From contig JARGXX010000002.1 of the NCBI GenBank assembly GCA_030374765.1, positions 1,550,001 through 1,614,000 of the forward strand: a stretch of 64,000 nucleotides of DNA. Reading direction: 5' to 3'. This DNA comes from Agarophyton chilense (taxonomy: Eukaryota > Rhodophyta > Florideophyceae > Gracilariales > Gracilariaceae). Positions 46,310 through 57,846 of this stretch are shown here, in pieces (position 1 is the first letter of the stretch; each line of letters opens with the position of its first letter). The translations under genes were made by a program, and so were the position numbers. The notes below the pieces were generated by a model that saw only the letters and a list, made by a program, of their open reading frames with translations, was not told the origin of the DNA and made no database searches.

Positions 46310-46460
46310 TATGTGTTAGAACTAATCATCTCCGCCGGTCGCGGAGAAGATGGAACTATGCGCTATCGCATCCGTTGGTTCAGCTACACACCTGTGGAAG
46401 ACACTTGGCAAGAGCATCAGAATCTTTCGGCTATTTTTATCGCCCTATATTGGCGCAAAA
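46310..46460 (+). other. Chromodomain at the C-end of E3 integrase
   Basis: YVLELIISAGRGED is followed by YRIRWFSYTPVEDTWQE. It matches the E2 domain at 6386-6544. Confidence 0.85.
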
Positions 46461-46928
46461 TCGGCAACACGGTGCGCAGCCTTCAGGAGGAGACAACCAA
46501 TGGCCCGAAAAATCCCAAAACGTCTCTCAAAACGACTCCAAAACCGCCTCCCGACACGACGGTTCGCCGTAGCTTCTGCATCAGTGAACGAAGTCAGTTC
46601 TCAGGCGACACCTTAGGAGGACCTGAGAAGCTCTCAATGTTCAGACGCCGTCCCAAGCACGCAAGTTTGAGGAATAGAGGGGCGACCTGGAGATATCACA
46701 AGCTTTACTTTGGTTGACTAACTAGCAGAGGCCTAACAGCCCTTGTCATGACCTCAAGGTTCGCGAAAGCGCTCCAAATACCAAGAAGACTTACTGGGGC
46801 GGCGCAGGAGTAACTCCGTCGTATTTATTGGAACCAGGAGGAGCAAAACCGGGACTAGGGTCACCGGAGTAGCCTACTGTACCAACAGGACCGGCACCGG
46901 CGAGCCGAGCACGTTTATTCGGCGGAAA

Positions 46929-47400
46929 TTAACCTGAGGAACTATTTTCACCCTTGGAAGCCTCCCGTTCGCTCAAATTTAGGCCATACTGGCCATCGAA
47001 GTGGGCAGTAACTCTCAGAGGCATCATTTGTGCACTCTGCTGCAGGAGATTGTCCATAGCGGTCTTCAGATATTGACTCGGCTGGACCACTGCGCCGTAG
47101 CGCGCCGAGCAACGCGCCCAAAACCAAGCTTCTCTCAGGACTGTCGCATTGTCTATCGAGGCAATAATACCAACGGTACGGCAGAATGGCATTACGAACT
47201 GCCCGCGGGTTTCGTCCGATGGTGTGGTTATAACGGTCCGCGGGGCGCTCATAAGCCATTTGGCATCTTGAGGAGCTCTTCGCTTGGTCATTCGAAGCCT
47301 TGGCGCCGCTGCTCACAGGTTGGTCTACCGAGAAATGTATAGGAAAACCGACGGAAGTGACAAAGTCCGGATGAAGAATGGCGTATCAGACAAGCTTATA
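46929..47400 (-). pseudogene. Antisense coding region of E3, partial (fossil)
   Basis: The minus-strand peptide DRYNHTIGRNPRAVRNAILP matches DRFDHTIGRNPRAVLHAILP in E2. A SVGFPI-F...DQPV segment before the first methionine is also shared. Position and orientation relative to the chromodomain are the same as in E2. Much of the region is missing. Confidence 0.6.
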
Positions 47401-49754
47401 GGCGATTGCGGCATCATGCGCGACTAATGGAGGAATACCATGACAGGAAGGAGGGAAGACGAAAACGAATCGGGCAGGAAGACCGACGTGACCCCGAATA
47501 GACGAAGGCCGCACCGTCATTCACGGTGAACGACGGGGGTTTTGGTTATAGCGGACTTGAGATTTTGAAAAGCGAAATTCTGCTCCCTTCCCCACTGAAA
47601 TGGGTTCTTTCCATAAAGCGTTGTAAGGGGCTTCGATATTTGAGAGCAGTTTTTGATAAATCTCCTGTAATAATTTACAAGACCTAAAAATGCTTGAACA
47701 TTGGTCTTGTTCTTAGGCGTTTCCCAGTTGACAATAGCTTTCACTTTATGATTTTCAACAGATATTCCATCAGAGCTAAATATGTGGCCGAGATATTCAA
47801 CCTTGCTTCGTAAAAATCACACTTTGAGAGCTTCCCATACAGCTTGTGTGCACGAAGTTGGTCGAATACATGCCTTATGTGTTGAACGTGCTCATCTATA
47901 GTTTTGCTGTAAATGAGAATATCATCCAGATAAACAAGGACAAATTTGTCCAGATAATCTTTCAGGACATTGTTCATCAGGCTCATAAAGCTTGCTGGCG
48001 CGTTGGTTAGACCGAAGGGGAGTACCAAGAATTCAAAGTGTCCATATCGAGTTCTGAACGCAGTAAGCGGGATAGATTCGTCTGAGAGGCGTATCTGATG
48101 ATATCCCCAGCGGAGGTCAATTTTCGTGAAATTTTTTGATCCTCTAAGTTGATCGAATATGTCATCGATTCTGGGAATGGGATAGCTGTTTTTGACTGTG
48201 AGTCTTTTGAGCGCTCGAAAATCAATAAAAAGTCTCAAGCTTCCGTCCTTTTTTGCTGCAAATAGTACTGGGGCTCCCCAAGGGCTCGTACTTGGGCGAA
48301 TAAATCCTTGTTCGATCAGTTTGTTCAATTGAATACGAAGTTCTTTTAGCTCTTTATCAGACAATTGGTAAACTGATTTTTTCTGAGGTGTTGCTCCTGG
48401 GGTTAGTTCAATATGAAAGTCTTGATCTCGGTGCGGTGGGAGTCCTTTTGGTAACTTGTCAGGAAACAAGTCATTGTATTCTTCCAGAAGCTTAGACAAC
48501 CTGGAATCTTTAACAATTTCTTGAGATTCGGACTTCAATGAACGAGTGGCGATAGCAAAAACGGGAAGCTTTTTCCGTAAAGATTTCTTGATAGCGTTCA
48601 CAGTGATTAGTTTCTCGGGTTTTTCTATATCGGCTTTCATACGTATTATGTGAAAATTGTATTTGAATGTAATCTCATTGGTTCTGTGGTTGATGTAAGG
48701 GTTGTAATCATAAAGCCAATTTTTTCCTAAAATAACGTCATATCCATATAGTGCGCAAATTGCGAAGCGTCGTTGTTCTTGGAATTTTTCCTATTTCGAT
48801 GGTTACTCCAGCACTGTTGGTTTCCTGTAATACTGTTACGGAGCCTAACAACTTCTGTGACAGAGTAAGACGGTTCTGTCGCGCACAAACGTGGTAGTCT
48901 CGTGAGGTGAACTCAATAAACTGGTCAAACTCTCCCTTAAAGCTGCTGTCCTTGAAGAATTGGAGAACAAAGATCGCCTTGAGAGTATCTTCGGCGATGG
49001 ATTGATCCAGCATGGCTGCAGAAGGCATACTGCGGTGGTTTTGATTTCTAGGTATGAAATCGGGAGGAGTAATGTCAGCTTCTCTGTGTAAACCTCGGTT
49101 GTGTTCTGTATCATCATCGTCCTGGACCTGGTCTCGAGACTAATCTAGGGAGAGTACAGTACAATCTCTCTTGTCAGTGTCGTCAACAAGACAACTTGTA
49201 GCAGATGGTGAATGACCACCTTCATTTTGTAGGACGCAAGAAGCAGATTTGCTACTACGATAGAGCTCTATTCTTGCTCTCATCGTGTCCATGGAGGCAT
49301 CTTTGAAATTCATGAACCAAAGATGAGTCAAAATAGACGGGTTGGCTGTCTCGGTCGAAGAAAAAACCAAAGAATTGATCAAACCGGCAGGAATTGTGGT
49401 CAGGTTAAAAGGTTCGGAGACATCTCGGACCAGTTGAACTGGGAACAATGGTGCCTGAAAAAATCCAGGATTAAAGTTTACTTCCAGGGATGGTAAGACG
49501 CTCTTCAAAGTTCCTTCGATCTTATCTTCGCGTGATTGCGAAAGTGGAATTAATGAACCACTCTCATCGATTAAGGGGTACACGCTAAGCACAAACAAAG
49601 CACAGTCTCGTCGTTGCTTTCCTGCTTCTGGGTTCGGCTCAATAATTGTCGCGGAGCCTTTAAGGCGATCATAATGAGGTGACACCTGCGAGCGGGTAGA
49701 CGAAGCCATACAAGGTATATGATCTTATTGCAACAAACTGCTCAGAATTCGGAT

Positions 49755-50100
49755 TGTCCTTAGAACACCTGTCGCAATTGTACCGTTTTCAGAATTTGTA
49801 TGATCAAATTCTTGGTGGGAAACGGCGGTTGCGCGGAGAGGGGTGGATAGCAAAGGGATGTATGGGGACTGGTGGGAAGCGTCTCTTCGCTTCCCGTAAA
49901 AATGCTTTCAGAAGCTTTCTTTCCCAGTTACACGTCCTACCTCCACGGAAATTGTAGTGCTGTGAAAGTCAGAGAAAATACCATATACGCTGCGTTGCCT
50001 TTGCACGCCGGCGCTACTCGCCGGCGGGAAAAAGGAAATAATTAAAATGAATTACTGCTAGGCGAATCTCGGAGATGAACCAACTTATTTGCAGCCCACA
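49755..50100 (-). repeat. LTR of E4, right copy (5' LTR)
   Basis: On the minus strand it begins TGTGGGCTGC. It lies just upstream of the gag-like frame. The LTR end near 49,755 is set by alignment with the left copy; no clear primer site was identified. Confidence 0.75.
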
Positions 50101-52330
50101 GTACCCAGCTATAATGGACAAAAAACTGTCCCTTCTTTTTTTTACAAGTCCAACACTGATTTTGGTTGCTCCACTGTAGACAGTGCTCACGTTAGATGTT
50201 AGGGATACCTGATTTATTTAAGTTTGTGTAATTAACTGTATTCATTTTGGACGATGGTCTTGAGGGAATGAAGTACTTCTACCATGGAATCCAAGTTGAC
50301 TTCATCGTTGTACACTTCCTTTTTTTTTAACCGGTTGTATTTTACACAATTCTTTTTTAAATACAGTCCACAAGTCTGGAATAATAGCTTGCGGGCAACG
50401 CAAACCGCACTTGGCAACATAAGTTTTTTAGAAGTTGGAATTATCAGAGAGTGTAGTTTCGGCTTGGAGAAAAGCGTTTGGAACGGAAATAAAACTGAAA
50501 ACATAAACCGCAAGGTTTGACTTAAACATAAAAGTGAAAATATGGGATCCTATTCGGTAGATAGTAAAATGGAATACCAAACACAAATCTTACATAAATA
50601 TGAATACGTATGTATCGTTTCTGTGCGAATCACACGAGTATGACAAACCTCGAAGTTCGCAAGAGAGTTGTCATGGTATCCATTGCATAACAATCACAAG
50701 ATGAAATATCACTTGTACAGTCGTAAAAGTTCAGTCGACAGAGTAAAATTGTTACGCAAACAACACTCTACGTAGAAAAACAACTTTTCTAGTTTGTTAT
50801 AGTCACATGTAACGCATCATGTATTTTCACGGAATACGTACGATTCATGCCGCACCAAGTGCTATAATTTTCTGTACTTTAAGCACGACGTCCTTCACCA
50901 GGTTTGCTTTTCTTCATCTCGGTATAAATTATGAGTGGGTGTCCCGGATTTAACATAACAAGTCAAAGACCAAGGTAATTTAGATATTCTCAGCAACCAC
51001 TCTCTGTCAAGGGCGGCTCACGCAAAAGGGCAGGTCGACCCTTAGTGGCACTGGAAAATGTTGATGTATCGAGATCTGTAATAAAAGCGTTACAAAATAG
51101 ACATGGGCAATACTGTTGAACTTGCGTAAACTTTCATTGAGTCTCATAAATCCAAAGAATTTGAATTGTATGGACTTAAGCTAGACTTGGGGGAATATAG
51201 GTGGGTCCTTCTCATTAGGATAAACTAGCATTTTGGTTCTTTTTTTTTAGGCGTAGAGACTGATGTGACATTTTATGGATAGAAAAGTTCGAGGTCTATG
51301 GAAGTGACTTTCAATCGGTCCATCTAAGCTGGGCAATTGATGATATTTTTTTCTTATATTCGTTTCTGACACTATCGACATGCATAAATGTTCTCTTTGC
51401 AACCGTTTTGAGATATATGGACATGAAGTATGTGCAAAGAGGTGGTCCATCCTCCCTTTGACTCCGAAGAAATATTCATTTTTCTGTTCCTGGCTTTGAG
51501 GTACGATACACATATTTGTCCGCCGATAGATCTTCAAGTCTTAGTTCGTCTGACTACTCGGCTTCATTTACACGAAGACTCGTATCCAACCCAAATATCT
51601 GCTTTTTTATCCAAAGTTTTATGACGTACTAAGGCTGAGGCCAGAATTGGTTTGACAAATGTACCAAGTCTTTTTCATTGCAGCAGCAATTGGAAGTAGG
51701 CAGTTTCTAAATGACGACTCTGTTGTAAAATCTACAACAGATGCAGCTCCATAATTCATTGTTGTTCGAAGCTAGCAACGATCACGGGGAGCTCGTATCG
51801 AAGTAAGTCCTGGGTCTGGATCTCTATCAGAGAGGAGAAGAGGCCGACCTCCTGCGATGAGAGCTTCTCGGGTGAGCCGACAGGACTGTTTCCATCCGAA
51901 GCGCCAGTATCTCCACTCATACGTAGAAGGGAGTCCCACCACGCGTCAACTGGTAAAATTCGACATTGTCTGAGTTTTCGGAATACTTGTTTGGTGCTAG
52001 TATATCTCGTGAATTTATCAGTTAATTTTCTCATATTTGAAATATTCATCAAGAAATATGTGTTTCGTCTACTAGTTTAACATTCCATAATGCTAGTTTG
52101 AAAGTTCCATTTTTTAAAAACTAGCATCGTTGACTATTAAACTAGCACATTTAGCATGTATTTATTGATGAAGAATACAAATATGCAAAAAAACAATGGA
52201 TAAACTCACGGGACATGAATTCAAAAACCTAGCACCGAACAAGTATAAAATTGGTATAACTAGCATTTAAGCTGGCACTCCGAAAACAAAGATGATTGAA
52301 TCGGTAAATACAGGAGGCTGACACCCTTCT
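50101..52330. other. AT-rich intergenic, no gene recognised
   Basis: Short frames occur (for example 50,232-50,513 and 51,756-52,052, both minus), but none has a recognisable domain. Six CTAGC or CTAGT words cluster at 52,071-52,267, including a 9-bp inverted pair (TGCTAGTTT near 52,091 with AAACTAGCA near 52,120). Confidence 0.5.
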
Positions 52331-52331
52331 A

Positions 52332-54420
52332 CAAAGATATCGGACGCAAATCGTTTCTCTTTCTCGATCCATTCGAAGGTATTCACATCCCTCAAGATAC
52401 AGCAAAACTTGTTTACTCTAAGGTTGCAAAAGATGGTAAGGAGAGTCGGAACAGAGTGAAAGATGGAAAATTCTTAACTTGTTCTGAACCATATACGAGA
52501 GGAATTAACACCGATACGGTACTCTCTAGCTCCGGAATTCTTCCTTACCAGGGATTGACTAGGACTGACAAGAGTATCGAAGACTCGAGGCGGCGGTACA
52601 TAGAGATGAAGGAAATGGGAATGATCGATGAAAGAGACCTTTGAGCTGCTACACATCCTGATACGGATGAAATAAGGGCAGCTGAGAAGTTCCTTCTTCA
52701 TAGGAATAATAAAAGCTCTCCCGAATACTGGAAACCCCCTCTAGACGTGTACACTACGATAGAAAGACTTGGATCTTTGGCATTATTTATGGCGGGAATC
52801 ATGAAGGCCTAGCGTGAAGAAGTGGAAGGTATGGGAATGGATAACGGAGATACATCTGCATTTGATCCTAAGAACCACAGAAACCGTTCTTTCGACAGGC
52901 CTGGCTTGATTTCCGGATTGTACAATATGTATGCCAACTTCTTCAAAGAAAAGTCCTTCACATCAATGCGGAACATATTTTTGGGTTTAAGTCGGTAGTC
53001 ATCGCTGGTTACCCTGAATTTCAGGAGAATATATACACCATACCATGACAAATTGTTATGGTTGGATGGTGGTGTGATAGAAGACCCGAACATTCTTGAA
53101 ATAATAACAAGAGCTGAGCTTTTGCGTGGTACCAGCTCTGAGAATCACCATCTGCGGAAGCTCGTGAAGCGCTTCAACATTCACAGGCAACCTTCTTATT
53201 GCCTCCGGCGCCCAATAAACGATTCTCTTCGGATCCGGTTTTGATCGCTTGGAAATAGTTTCTGAAACAACCATCAATTAGTAAAAAAACCCGAGCTAGT
53301 CACCGGCAAAAGTACAAGGAAGATTTGAAAGTGATTCCGTAAAACCCCTACTTGGCCATAAAGTACAAGACTTATATTAACGTTGAAAGTACTCAAGGAA
53401 GTTCTGCACTGGCCTACTTGATGAATTATGCCTTAAAGTTGCCAAAGAAGAGGAATTTGTTCTTTCGAGTCGTTGGCAGGAAGGCGGAAATAACGCGATA
53501 GAGAAGAAAGTCAAACATATATTAGGAAAAAAGTGGTAGATGCTGAAGAAGCTTTTAGAAATCTATTCAAGTTCAGGTACGTTCATATGAACCCATCAGT
53601 AGAAGCTCTTGATCTGCATCTTCAGGGACAACGGAAGGGCCTAATTCAAAATGTGAGACTACGTAAAAACCTCAAGGCCTCTCTTCTCGAAAGTTTCTTC
53701 AAACGCCCTTTTCCAGTTTGCTGATTAGGAGTCCATGACATATTATGAGACTAGGAAGAGCTTGGAAAAGCTTACCAAGTCTATAAATCTCTCCGGAGCT
53801 AGAAGTGATACGGCCAATCCACGGATTTAGATTATTGAGAGATCGACAGACGACACAAATATAATTTAAATAAAACATGGTTCCCCCGAAACTTTTTAAG
53901 TGTATACGCTTCGCTTACTTTTTGTAAACTCTGATTTCATGGCCTTTGATGACCACAAACGAGTTTGACATGAAAATCTTCCAATGTGTAGACATGCAGC
54001 AACAGCTTGGGGACATTGTATTCACAGAAACAAATACGAAACAGCTTTCAATGAGGCAGTGAGAAACTACTCATTCCCCTCTGAATTCGGATATACGGAT
54101 TTAACTTTCTATCTGCAGGGAGTGGATGGGCGTGTTTTGATTCAAAGGCACGATGTGGCTTTTACTGAAGATATGACCTCCGGAAATGCATTGCACAGAA
54201 GACAGTAAATGTTGAAGAGAATCATTGAAATATCTGGTACCCACGGCGAAAGTCTTATAGAAGAAGTTTCATTCTTTGAAAAGCAGGTATCTCAGCTTCA
54301 AATCTGAGAAAGTGAAGCTGAAAGAACCATGAAAGAAGTAGAATCTTGAAAAACATCGTCTACCCGATTCAGAAGGAGGCTCAAAACCCGGTATTTTCAG
54401 CTTAACAGAGAAAGTTTTTC
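52332..54420 (+). pseudogene. Decayed coding region of unknown origin
   Basis: The plus strand shows long protein-like stretches with several interruptions. The first (52,332-52,644) reads like a real protein, with words such as FLFLDPFEGIHIP and RRRYIEMKEMGMIDERDL. Further stretches continue to about 53,240, then 53,420-53,720 and 53,980-54,350. The last has YETAFNEAVRNYSFPSEFGYTD and a Glu/Lys-rich, coiled-coil-like end. Codon content differs from the AT-rich flanks. I recognise no family: a lost host gene, a mobile-element protein or a virus-derived fossil are all possible. No LTR, terminal repeat or pol-like motif is nearby. Confidence 0.4.
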
Positions 54421-55994
54421 GACCTCGGCGCGCAGCGCCGTCGACTGCCGTCCGCCATGACTACCTGGTTCGGTTCTAGGAATTGGGAGGCCGAAAGGAA
54501 ACCTGGCCCAAAGTATGGTCTACAATGAACAGACACGTAGGAAATACTTGAATTGTTAGGCAGTCGATGCGCCGGATGGCATGTTTTTTCACTTAAACGA
54601 ATCTTAAGAAAGGTGGTGACATGACTAGGCACTGTACGTGCGTAGTGGGCTGGGCTCGGCTGGAGAAGCAGTTTCCTGAATTGTGAAACGTCGGTGGGAT
54701 CAGGTACTGCATGTATGCAGATACACAGCATTTAGTGGTACATTGAAGTTCTCTTTCGGGAAGCAACGCTAATCGGGGCACAAAAAGCATTCAAAAGAGC
54801 TATATTAAGTGTTCCAGTCGCCTTTTAATGGATTTTAAAGGATCTGATAACGCAATTCGTGACCTTCGTTTTTAGGGGTAAAATGAAGTTGTATAAGTCC
54901 GTGATAGGTGTTCCGTATACCCGCTATATTCTTTAATCAATTTTCCACAAAGACATCTACCCTAATATAGTTTCAATGAACTCAAAAGTGTATCCTCTCT
55001 CCCTAGAAAAGTATATCCTTGTCGAAGCAGAGAGCCTCCGAGATTGAGGAAAACTTCCTCGTCTTGAGTGTAAAAAGGGCACCAAGCCAGCTGTACTGGC
55101 ACAAGCCTCATGCAACGCTCTCCACTAGAAGAAGCTAGCTGTTTTTCAGAGCCCAAGTTGCCACCACGTTAGTGTACATTAGCCTTTTTGTCGTGAAACC
55201 GCAATCACTTGGATTTCGAAAAAAACTCCAGTAACGCGATTGATTTATGATATTCTACTGATGACTGTAGTGGTCGGTATCAAAATGAATGTCCAAAAAA
55301 AATTTCGAAGGGAGCGGGTGTCGCTTTGCAAGCACCTGCTTTTGGAAGAAGTAGTTTGTGAGGAAAAGCGCCAGGGAAAACTGCTGAAATGAACGATACC
55401 TGGAGACACGAGACGGTATTCCAGGTACAGAAATAAGTATGAAACACGGGATCAGCTCGACAACTCTGTGCAAAAGACAAAAGAACAACAGCAAAACACA
55501 CAAACAAACACACAAACCAACACAAAAACCTTAGTGACACCAAGGCGAAAACGTTTCAATAATAAGGGAGATTCTTGGAACATGAGCAATAGTTCAAATG
55601 CGGTCAACACTTATACTTTAGGTGTTCAATCGTCGCTAACGACTTTAGGATTCCTTTCGGACACCAAAATGGTGATAATTTGTTTGCTTATTGGCCTCTC
55701 CCTTCGTCACCCGGGGCAAAGCGCCCTTTATCGGGCCAGAAGTCAAAGAAGCCACTGTAATGTAATGTCCAAACTGTGGTGTGCCACAAAGTAATTATTC
55801 TAAATCAAACAACTTAATTTCTTGGTGGTCACACTGTGCACGTGTACAGTAGTACAGTGGTATTGAATTAATCCTAATTTACACTTTTTCCCTGAAGTAT
55901 TCTTTTCATAACATCTCGTTACCGAGTAAAGTGCAAAAAATAGTTTTGGAGTGCCGTATATCGACTTTCATACGTTTCGATCATTCTATTCTAT
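54421..55994. other. Intergenic, nothing recognised; CA-rich microsatellite
   Basis: No gene-like frame was found. A low-complexity run of CAAACA/CACAAA units lies at about 55,493-55,530. The right end borders the palindrome. Confidence 0.5.
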
Positions 55995-57846
55995 ATGCAT
56001 CACAAATGTAACATACCCCCCTCGTTAAGCGGGGAACACCAGCACCTTGAGAACATAAAAGTGTATCGACAGCATGCTTCACTCCGGCTTCACAGTCCCA
56101 GCAAATTTCCTAACGTTGTACATCAACACGTCCGCTGCTCAAGTATTCCAGTACAACCTGGGCTATGCGCTATGAGCGATCCCCACTATGTTTTGAATCC
56201 ACAAACGTCCTACGACAACCTGGATAACACAGGGCAACATCATACGAATACCTCTACAGTAAGTCCTGGCCCTAGAACACGAGCAGGGCCGCTTCCAGCT
56301 TTCTCCTCACGTCCTAGTCCAGCATACCTTTCTTCCACAGTAGCCGTCCTGCAACCATCATCGTCTTCAATCCAGAATTTCCCTCACTATGCAGACCTCG
56401 TCGGGCGGAACGCGATGTGGTACACTGTGCTTTTCGCTCTTGCTCCCTACTTTTACCACGGGGCTGTCCGCGACGAAGATCTAATTGGTCAACACGTAGT
56501 CGCTGGTCGACTTCCTGACGGAATGCCATGGTATGCGCTATTCACGAGCAGCTGGCTCCGACAATTTAGGATTCCAACAACACGGTAAGCTGTTTTGGCT
56601 CCGGAAGCATGTCGGAAGCCCGCGCGAAGTTCACGCGATTAGAGTATTAGCCAATGCGCCGCGTAATTAGGACCTTTCCCTTCAAGAAAGCATGACACTT
56701 CGACACCTGGATCACCAGACCGAACAGAGAAGCTTACTCGTATGTCAAGATCCTTGGGGGGTTGGATATCCAACAGTGGCGCGGCGAACGTGAAGTACCC
56801 GAAATGGCTCTGTGTTTAGGCGGGTTCCAAATACGAGCAGAATTCTGCTACCTCCCCAAGCGCGATATTCCTTATTGGGGTTTTTCTCGCTGGGAGAGAC
56901 GAACTCGGGCATGACCAGGATATTTAGTCCCATACCAAATGCTGGCGATTGACGGAACTCGGTATAACTCGCGCATCGGGGGCTGTGTTTCCATCCCCAT
57001 TATTGTCATGAAATCGATAGTTCTCGCTGTGGTCTTTTAGAATTCCCTCCAGTGATTGCCTAGGTGGGTTCTCACCTTGCAAATGATATGTTCTCCGCTT
57101 ATTAGGTAGTCGCCTGCAATGAATTCATCGCAAAGATGGCCGTGTTCGTCTTTTGGGATGATTATGACACTTATAGCCAGTTGAACAGGAGCCCAACGGC
57201 TCGACAGCTCGATTTTTTCTTAGTATTACGAATACGTGCAAGTCAAGAAACGTTTCAGCACTTGATCAGTGTCGTGGACCAAATTGGCTTAACACTGGTT
57301 GACAGCCAACAGAATGCAAGAAATAAACCTCGTCGGGATCATTCCCCTAAAAGAACAGTACCTGGCGGTTGTTTTCCATGTTAAGATCCATGGACCAAAC
57401 AACACATCGACGGCGATTACGCTAAGACCCTACGAACAAACACGAGAGCAATGCTCCCTACACAGCCAACTTACTATCACTTTGAGTCTGTATTTCCTAA
57501 TGAAAATGAACTCGAAAAAGAGCTCAAAGCAATCGAATACAATGTCAAGCTTGACGAGGCGGGCCTCTAAATCACCGTTCCGACGGAAAATGTCGGCATT
57601 GAGCGGATAACTCTTGCTGAAAGACAAGCAAACGGCTGCGAATCAGTAGCAACAGCTGAGATGCAGAGTCATGCGTACGAACCAGAATAACCTGTTATGT
57701 CGTCGCACAGTGCGAAAGTCAACCATCTGAGGCGGTTCCTGGAAAATGATGGGATATCTCCCGATTTCATTCAAGATGACTGACAGCAAATGCTCAGTCT
57801 TTTGTGCTCTTCGATGGGCAAGCGCCCTGGCGCATCAAGCCCGTGA
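55995..57846 (+). pseudogene. Antisense coding region of E8 left arm (fossil)
   Basis: The plus-strand peptide pieces here match the right-arm region (63,282 to the window edge, minus strand). For example, AEMQSHAYEPE pairs with AEMQSRAYKPE and RRFLENDGISPDFIQ with RRFLEEAGISPDFIQ. The upstream part (56,171-56,588) has a Ser/Pro-rich start and an aromatic segment GMPWYALFTSSWLRQFR. It is oriented against its own integrase, as in E2 and E3. Function unknown. Confidence 0.55.

Larger units (their letters stand above)
42277..47510 (+). mobile_element. E3: chromodomain Ty3/Gypsy fossil, both ends missing
   Basis: Plus-strand sister of E1/E2. It contains the gag end and Cys-rich nucleocapsid part (to 43,051), protease (SILDTGTGPNLFH, about 43,270), reverse transcriptase (about 44,060-44,860), RNase H (about 45,000-45,400), integrase (about 45,430-45,900), a chromodomain (46,310-46,460) and the antisense coding region (46.93-47.40 kb). 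It has no LTR at either end: it begins inside gag against the E4 LTR and stops inside the antisense region against E4 pol. It is an old fossil with about ten breaks by rough estimate. Confidence 0.85.
41935..50100 (-). mobile_element. E4: Ty3/Gypsy fossil split by E3
   Basis: Two direct repeats of about 340 bp (41,935-42,276 and 49,755-50,100) bracket this block. Next to the right one, in element order on the minus strand, come an N-terminal gag-like frame (49,140-49,709), a protease-like segment ending in VILGKNWL, a Gypsy reverse transcriptase (47,741-48,640: [36 protein letters not shown]) and the start of the RNase H linker (47,517-47,744: FLGLVNYYRRFI). The rest of pol is absent: at about 47,511 the sequence switches to E3, and E3 also touches the left LTR. 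The LTRs differ at about 18-19 % by eye. It is an old, broken element of a different Gypsy lineage from E3. Confidence 0.8.

Noticed and set aside
53056-53277. Minus-strand frame as a separate gene
   Set aside because: The plus-strand frame through the same DNA continues the protein-like character of the upstream region, and the minus frame has no recognisable domain.
55468-55794. Gln/Thr-rich 108-codon frame
   Set aside because: Its first part is translation of a CAAACA-type microsatellite, and the rest has no protein-like features.
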